From an uncultured Candidatus Saccharibacteria bacterium (GTDB lineage: Bacteria > Patescibacteriota > Saccharimonadia > Saccharimonadales > Saccharimonadaceae), in contig CAMVNH010000001.1 in NCBI GenBank assembly GCA_947168825.1, positions 125,753-189,752 of the forward strand: a stretch of 64,000 nucleotides of DNA, in the 5' to 3' direction. This document shows, one piece after another, positions 62,133-64,000 of this stretch. Each line of letters starts with the position of its first letter. Position 1 is the stretch's first letter. The notes under the pieces were generated by a model that saw only the letters and a list, made by a program, of their open reading frames with translations, ran no database searches and was not told the DNA's origin. The translations under genes and the position numbers were made by a program.

Positions 62133-62527
62133 TATTTATCTCCTTTCTTTTCCGCCTTTTTGGCTGGTTTTTCAGTCTTCTCGGCGGTCTTTGCGGATTT
62201 TTTGGCGTCCTTTTTAGGCTCTTCGACTGGAGCCTCGATCTCTTCGAATTCGGCAACTTTAATCTTGTCGCCATCTTTTACGGTAACATAAGCAAATTTC
62301 TTATCTTGGCGATAAGTGGTGCCAGGATAAGCGTGCTTACCGCGGCTGAAGCGGGTTTTCTTGCCCTTGCGGGTAAGAACGCGAACAGAGGTAACGGTGA
62401 CCTTGAACTGCTCTTCTACCATCTTAGCAGCGGCTTGTTTTGAGGTACCTTCAGGGACCTGGAAAACGTAAGTGCGCTGAGCTTGCTGTCCGTAGGTTTT
62501 TTCGGTTGCGCGTGGGATAAGTTCCAT
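62132..62527 (-). CDS. rplW: 50S ribosomal protein uL23 with C-terminal extension
   Basis: 131 aa. Core: PRATEKTYGQQAQRTYVFQVPEGTSKQAAAKMVEEQFKVTVTSVRVL and GKKTRFSRGKHAYPGTTYRQDKKFAYVTVKDGDKI. The last 40 residues are Lys/Ala/Glu-rich (KKDAKKSAKTAEKTEK), an added tail. Docking site for SRP and trigger factor at the tunnel exit. One-base overlaps on both sides. Confidence 0.97.
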   Translation of the reverse strand: MELIPRATEKTYGQQAQRTYVFQVPEGTSKQAAAKMVEEQFKVTVTSVRVLTRKGKKTRFSRGKHAYPGTTYRQDKKFAYVTVKDGDKIKVAEFEEIEAPVEEPKKDAKKSAKTAEKTEKPAKKAEKKGDK

Positions 62528-63132
62528 TATGCTTCCTCCTTTCCGATCAGCCAGTTTTCAAGCTCTGGCAGAGCCTTCTCTGAAATAACGATTGTATCGG
62601 CATTCAAGATGTCGAAAACGTTCAGATAAGTTGGGCGAACAACCTTAACACTGTTCAAGTTATTAGTGGCGCGGAGAATCATTTCGGATTTCTCTGGCAC
62701 GATAAGTAGGACTTTTTTATCTAACGAAACCTTGGCAGTTTCGAAAATCTTCAAGGCTTCCTTAGTTTTGCCGTCTTTGATTGCGAAATCGGCAACTGTG
62801 ACGACTTTCTTGTCTTTGTTCTGGAGGCTAAGAGCCTGGCGAACAGCGACGCGCTTGCTGGTTTTGCTGAGGCGCTTGGTGAAATTCTCTTCACCGGTAC
62901 GACCGAAGGCGACACCACCATGGCGCCAGATTGGGTTACGGGTGCTACCAAAGCGAGCACGACCAGTGCCTTTCTGCTTCCATGGCTTCTTGCCACCACC
63001 ACTGACTTCGCCACGCTTAAGAGTTTTAGCGTGAGAGCTGCGGGAGTTTGCAAGATAAGCATCGTATGCAGTCTTTAATAATTCGTGATTTTCTACCTTG
63101 AGGGCGAAGATATCTTTGTTCAAATCTGCCAT
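62527..63132 (-). CDS. rplD: 50S ribosomal protein uL4
   Basis: 201 aa: LKTAYDAYLANSRSSHAKTLKRGEVSGGGKKPWKQKGTGRARFGSTRNPIWRHGGVAFGR is the exit-tunnel loop; C-terminal VVRPTYLNVFDILNADTIVISEKAL. In many bacteria L4 also represses its own S10 operon. Confidence 0.98.
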   Translation of the reverse strand: MADLNKDIFALKVENHELLKTAYDAYLANSRSSHAKTLKRGEVSGGGKKPWKQKGTGRARFGSTRNPIWRHGGVAFGRTGEENFTKRLSKTSKRVAVRQALSLQNKDKKVVTVADFAIKDGKTKEALKIFETAKVSLDKKVLLIVPEKSEMILRATNNLNSVKVVRPTYLNVFDILNADTIVISEKALPELENWLIGKEEA

Positions 63133-63133
63133 A

Positions 63134-63751
63134 TTACTCCTTTCCCTCGATAGTTACGATGCCCTTCTTAGGACCAGGGACGGCACCCTTAAGTCCGAGG
63201 ACATTATTTTCTTTGTCGATGTAGGCGACGACAAGGTTCTTAACTGTAACCTGGTCATGACCCATACGGCCTGGCATTTTCTTACCCTTGAAGACTTTTT
63301 GTGGATACATCGAACCGATCGAACCGACGCGGCGAATGTTACCCTTAAAGCCGTGGGTATTGCGAGACTCGTTGAAGTTCCAGCGCTTAACGGTACCAGC
63401 AAACCCTTTACCCTTGGAGATGCCGGTGATAGTGACTTTGTCGCCAAGGTTGAATTGCTCAACCGTGAGGACGTCACCAGTTTTTAGCTCTGGAGCGTCT
63501 GCAGTCCGAAATTCTTTCATGACTTTTGGACTGAGATTTTCTCCGGCCTTTTTGGCGTGACCGGAAACCGCCTTGCTCAGATTCTTACCCTGACCGTAAC
63601 CTAGCTGCACAGCGTTATAACCATCGGATTCGACAGTTTTAATCTGAGTCACTGTGGCTGGGCCGGCTTGGATGATCGTAACAGGGGTCACGATGCCATC
63701 TTCACCGATGATCTGGGTCATACCAATTTTGGTGCCTAGGATGACTTGCAT
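63134..63751 (-). CDS. rplC: 50S ribosomal protein uL3
   Basis: 205 aa from ATG 63751 (AAAGGAAA upstream; a longer frame enters the leader). MQVILGTKIGMTQI start, GISKGKGFAGTVKRWNF and GSIGSMYPQKVFKGKKMPGRMGHDQVTVKNL signature. First gene of the cluster; rpsJ (S10), usually before it, is not present in the 249 bp upstream. Confidence 0.98.
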   Translation of the reverse strand: MQVILGTKIGMTQIIGEDGIVTPVTIIQAGPATVTQIKTVESDGYNAVQLGYGQGKNLSKAVSGHAKKAGENLSPKVMKEFRTADAPELKTGDVLTVEQFNLGDKVTITGISKGKGFAGTVKRWNFNESRNTHGFKGNIRRVGSIGSMYPQKVFKGKKMPGRMGHDQVTVKNLVVAYIDKENNVLGLKGAVPGPKKGIVTIEGKE

Positions 63752-63940
63752 CTGTTTCCTTTCATTAATTTGATATTCTGTGTCATCTTTTGAACCCCGT
63801 AGGACTAGAAAAGAGCTCAAAACATGACTATTACTAGACTTATGGGCAGTTTCCATTGTGAAATGGGTGAAGAATCATGCATCTCACGCCAGACTTACTC
63901 GAACGTCTAGTCTGTATGTCCTACTTATTAGAATATACTG
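63752..63940 (-). ncRNA. Structured 5' leader of the rplC operon
   Basis: About 190-nt leader with a long-range pair GTAGGAC (minus sense, 63918-63924) / GTCCTAC (63799-63805) closing a 110-nt domain that holds AGACT/AGTCT and other small stems. No ORF. A likely site for ribosomal-protein autoregulation, but not matched to a known S10 leader. Confidence 0.45.
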
Positions 63941-63946
63941 TTTTCT

Positions 63947-63975
63947 AGTTTATCATAGAATCTATAAAAATGCAA
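63947..63975 (-). promoter_or_regulatory. Promoter of the rplC-rpsH operon
   Basis: Minus strand: -35 TTGCAT (63970-63975), 17-bp spacer, -10 TAAACT (63947-63952). Confidence 0.6.
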
Positions 63976-64000
63976 CAGAGTTTTTTAGATTGACTTTTTA

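Overview
The window looks like a chromosomal piece of a Patescibacteria/CPR bacterium, most likely Saccharibacteria (TM7). This is an inference from the ribosomal-operon content, the small compact genes, the FISUMP-type and ricin-type surface proteins, an L1 with a charged N-terminal extension, and RecR and DnaX lacking their zinc fingers. TGA is used as a stop, so the code is not the UGA=Gly code of Absconditabacteria/Gracilibacteria. Promoters are sigma70-like (TTGACT-N17-TATAAT is typical), and three plus-strand genes have a -10 box 6-7 nt before ATG, which suggests leaderless mRNAs.

Layout: 1-2939 holds host envelope genes (an FtsH-like start, tRNA-Pro(UGG), a polysaccharide deacetylase and a membrane glycosyltransferase). 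Positions 2949-34039 are a complete prophage of about 31 kb in the tRNA-Pro(CGG) gene, bounded by 71-bp direct repeats. Almost all its genes run on the minus strand: ERF recombinase, small proteins, VRR-NUC nuclease, Stealth-like transferase, TerS, a TerL split into two genes, portal, scaffold, capsid, amidase, holin, two internal-virion-type proteins, tail and fibre proteins, a CAU tRNA and the integrase. It has no tape-measure or tail-tube gene, so a short-tailed (podovirus-like) temperate phage is likely. It also has a plus-strand two-TM gene behind a strong pseudoknot-like leader, and a gene-free 0.6-kb right end that folds as a large plus-strand structured RNA.

Positions 34123-53342 are host housekeeping (tgt, permease, cysS, DHH phosphoesterase, rmuC, recR, ybaB, glycosyltransferase, dnaB, dnaX, rplL, rplJ, rlmH, rplA, NYN RNase) with accessory loci: an unidentified small RNA at 38826-38935, a DUF3800 gene, a surface protein at 39509-41515 and a two-gene orphan cassette at 49743-51216. 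Positions 53526-57176 hold a secreted ricin-lectin protein; 57346-63751 is the rplC-to-rpsH ribosomal cluster, with no rpsJ at its head, no rpmC inside it and no rplF after it.

The most striking locus is the surface protein at 39460-41515. It combines a 12-G tract between a leaderless ATG and the reading frame, a classic slipped-strand ON/OFF switch that is OFF in this copy, with a C-terminal segment rich in NNC codons ending in a C-type-lectin RCVSR motif, the signature of a diversity-generating-retroelement variable region. No reverse transcriptase or template repeat lies in the window.
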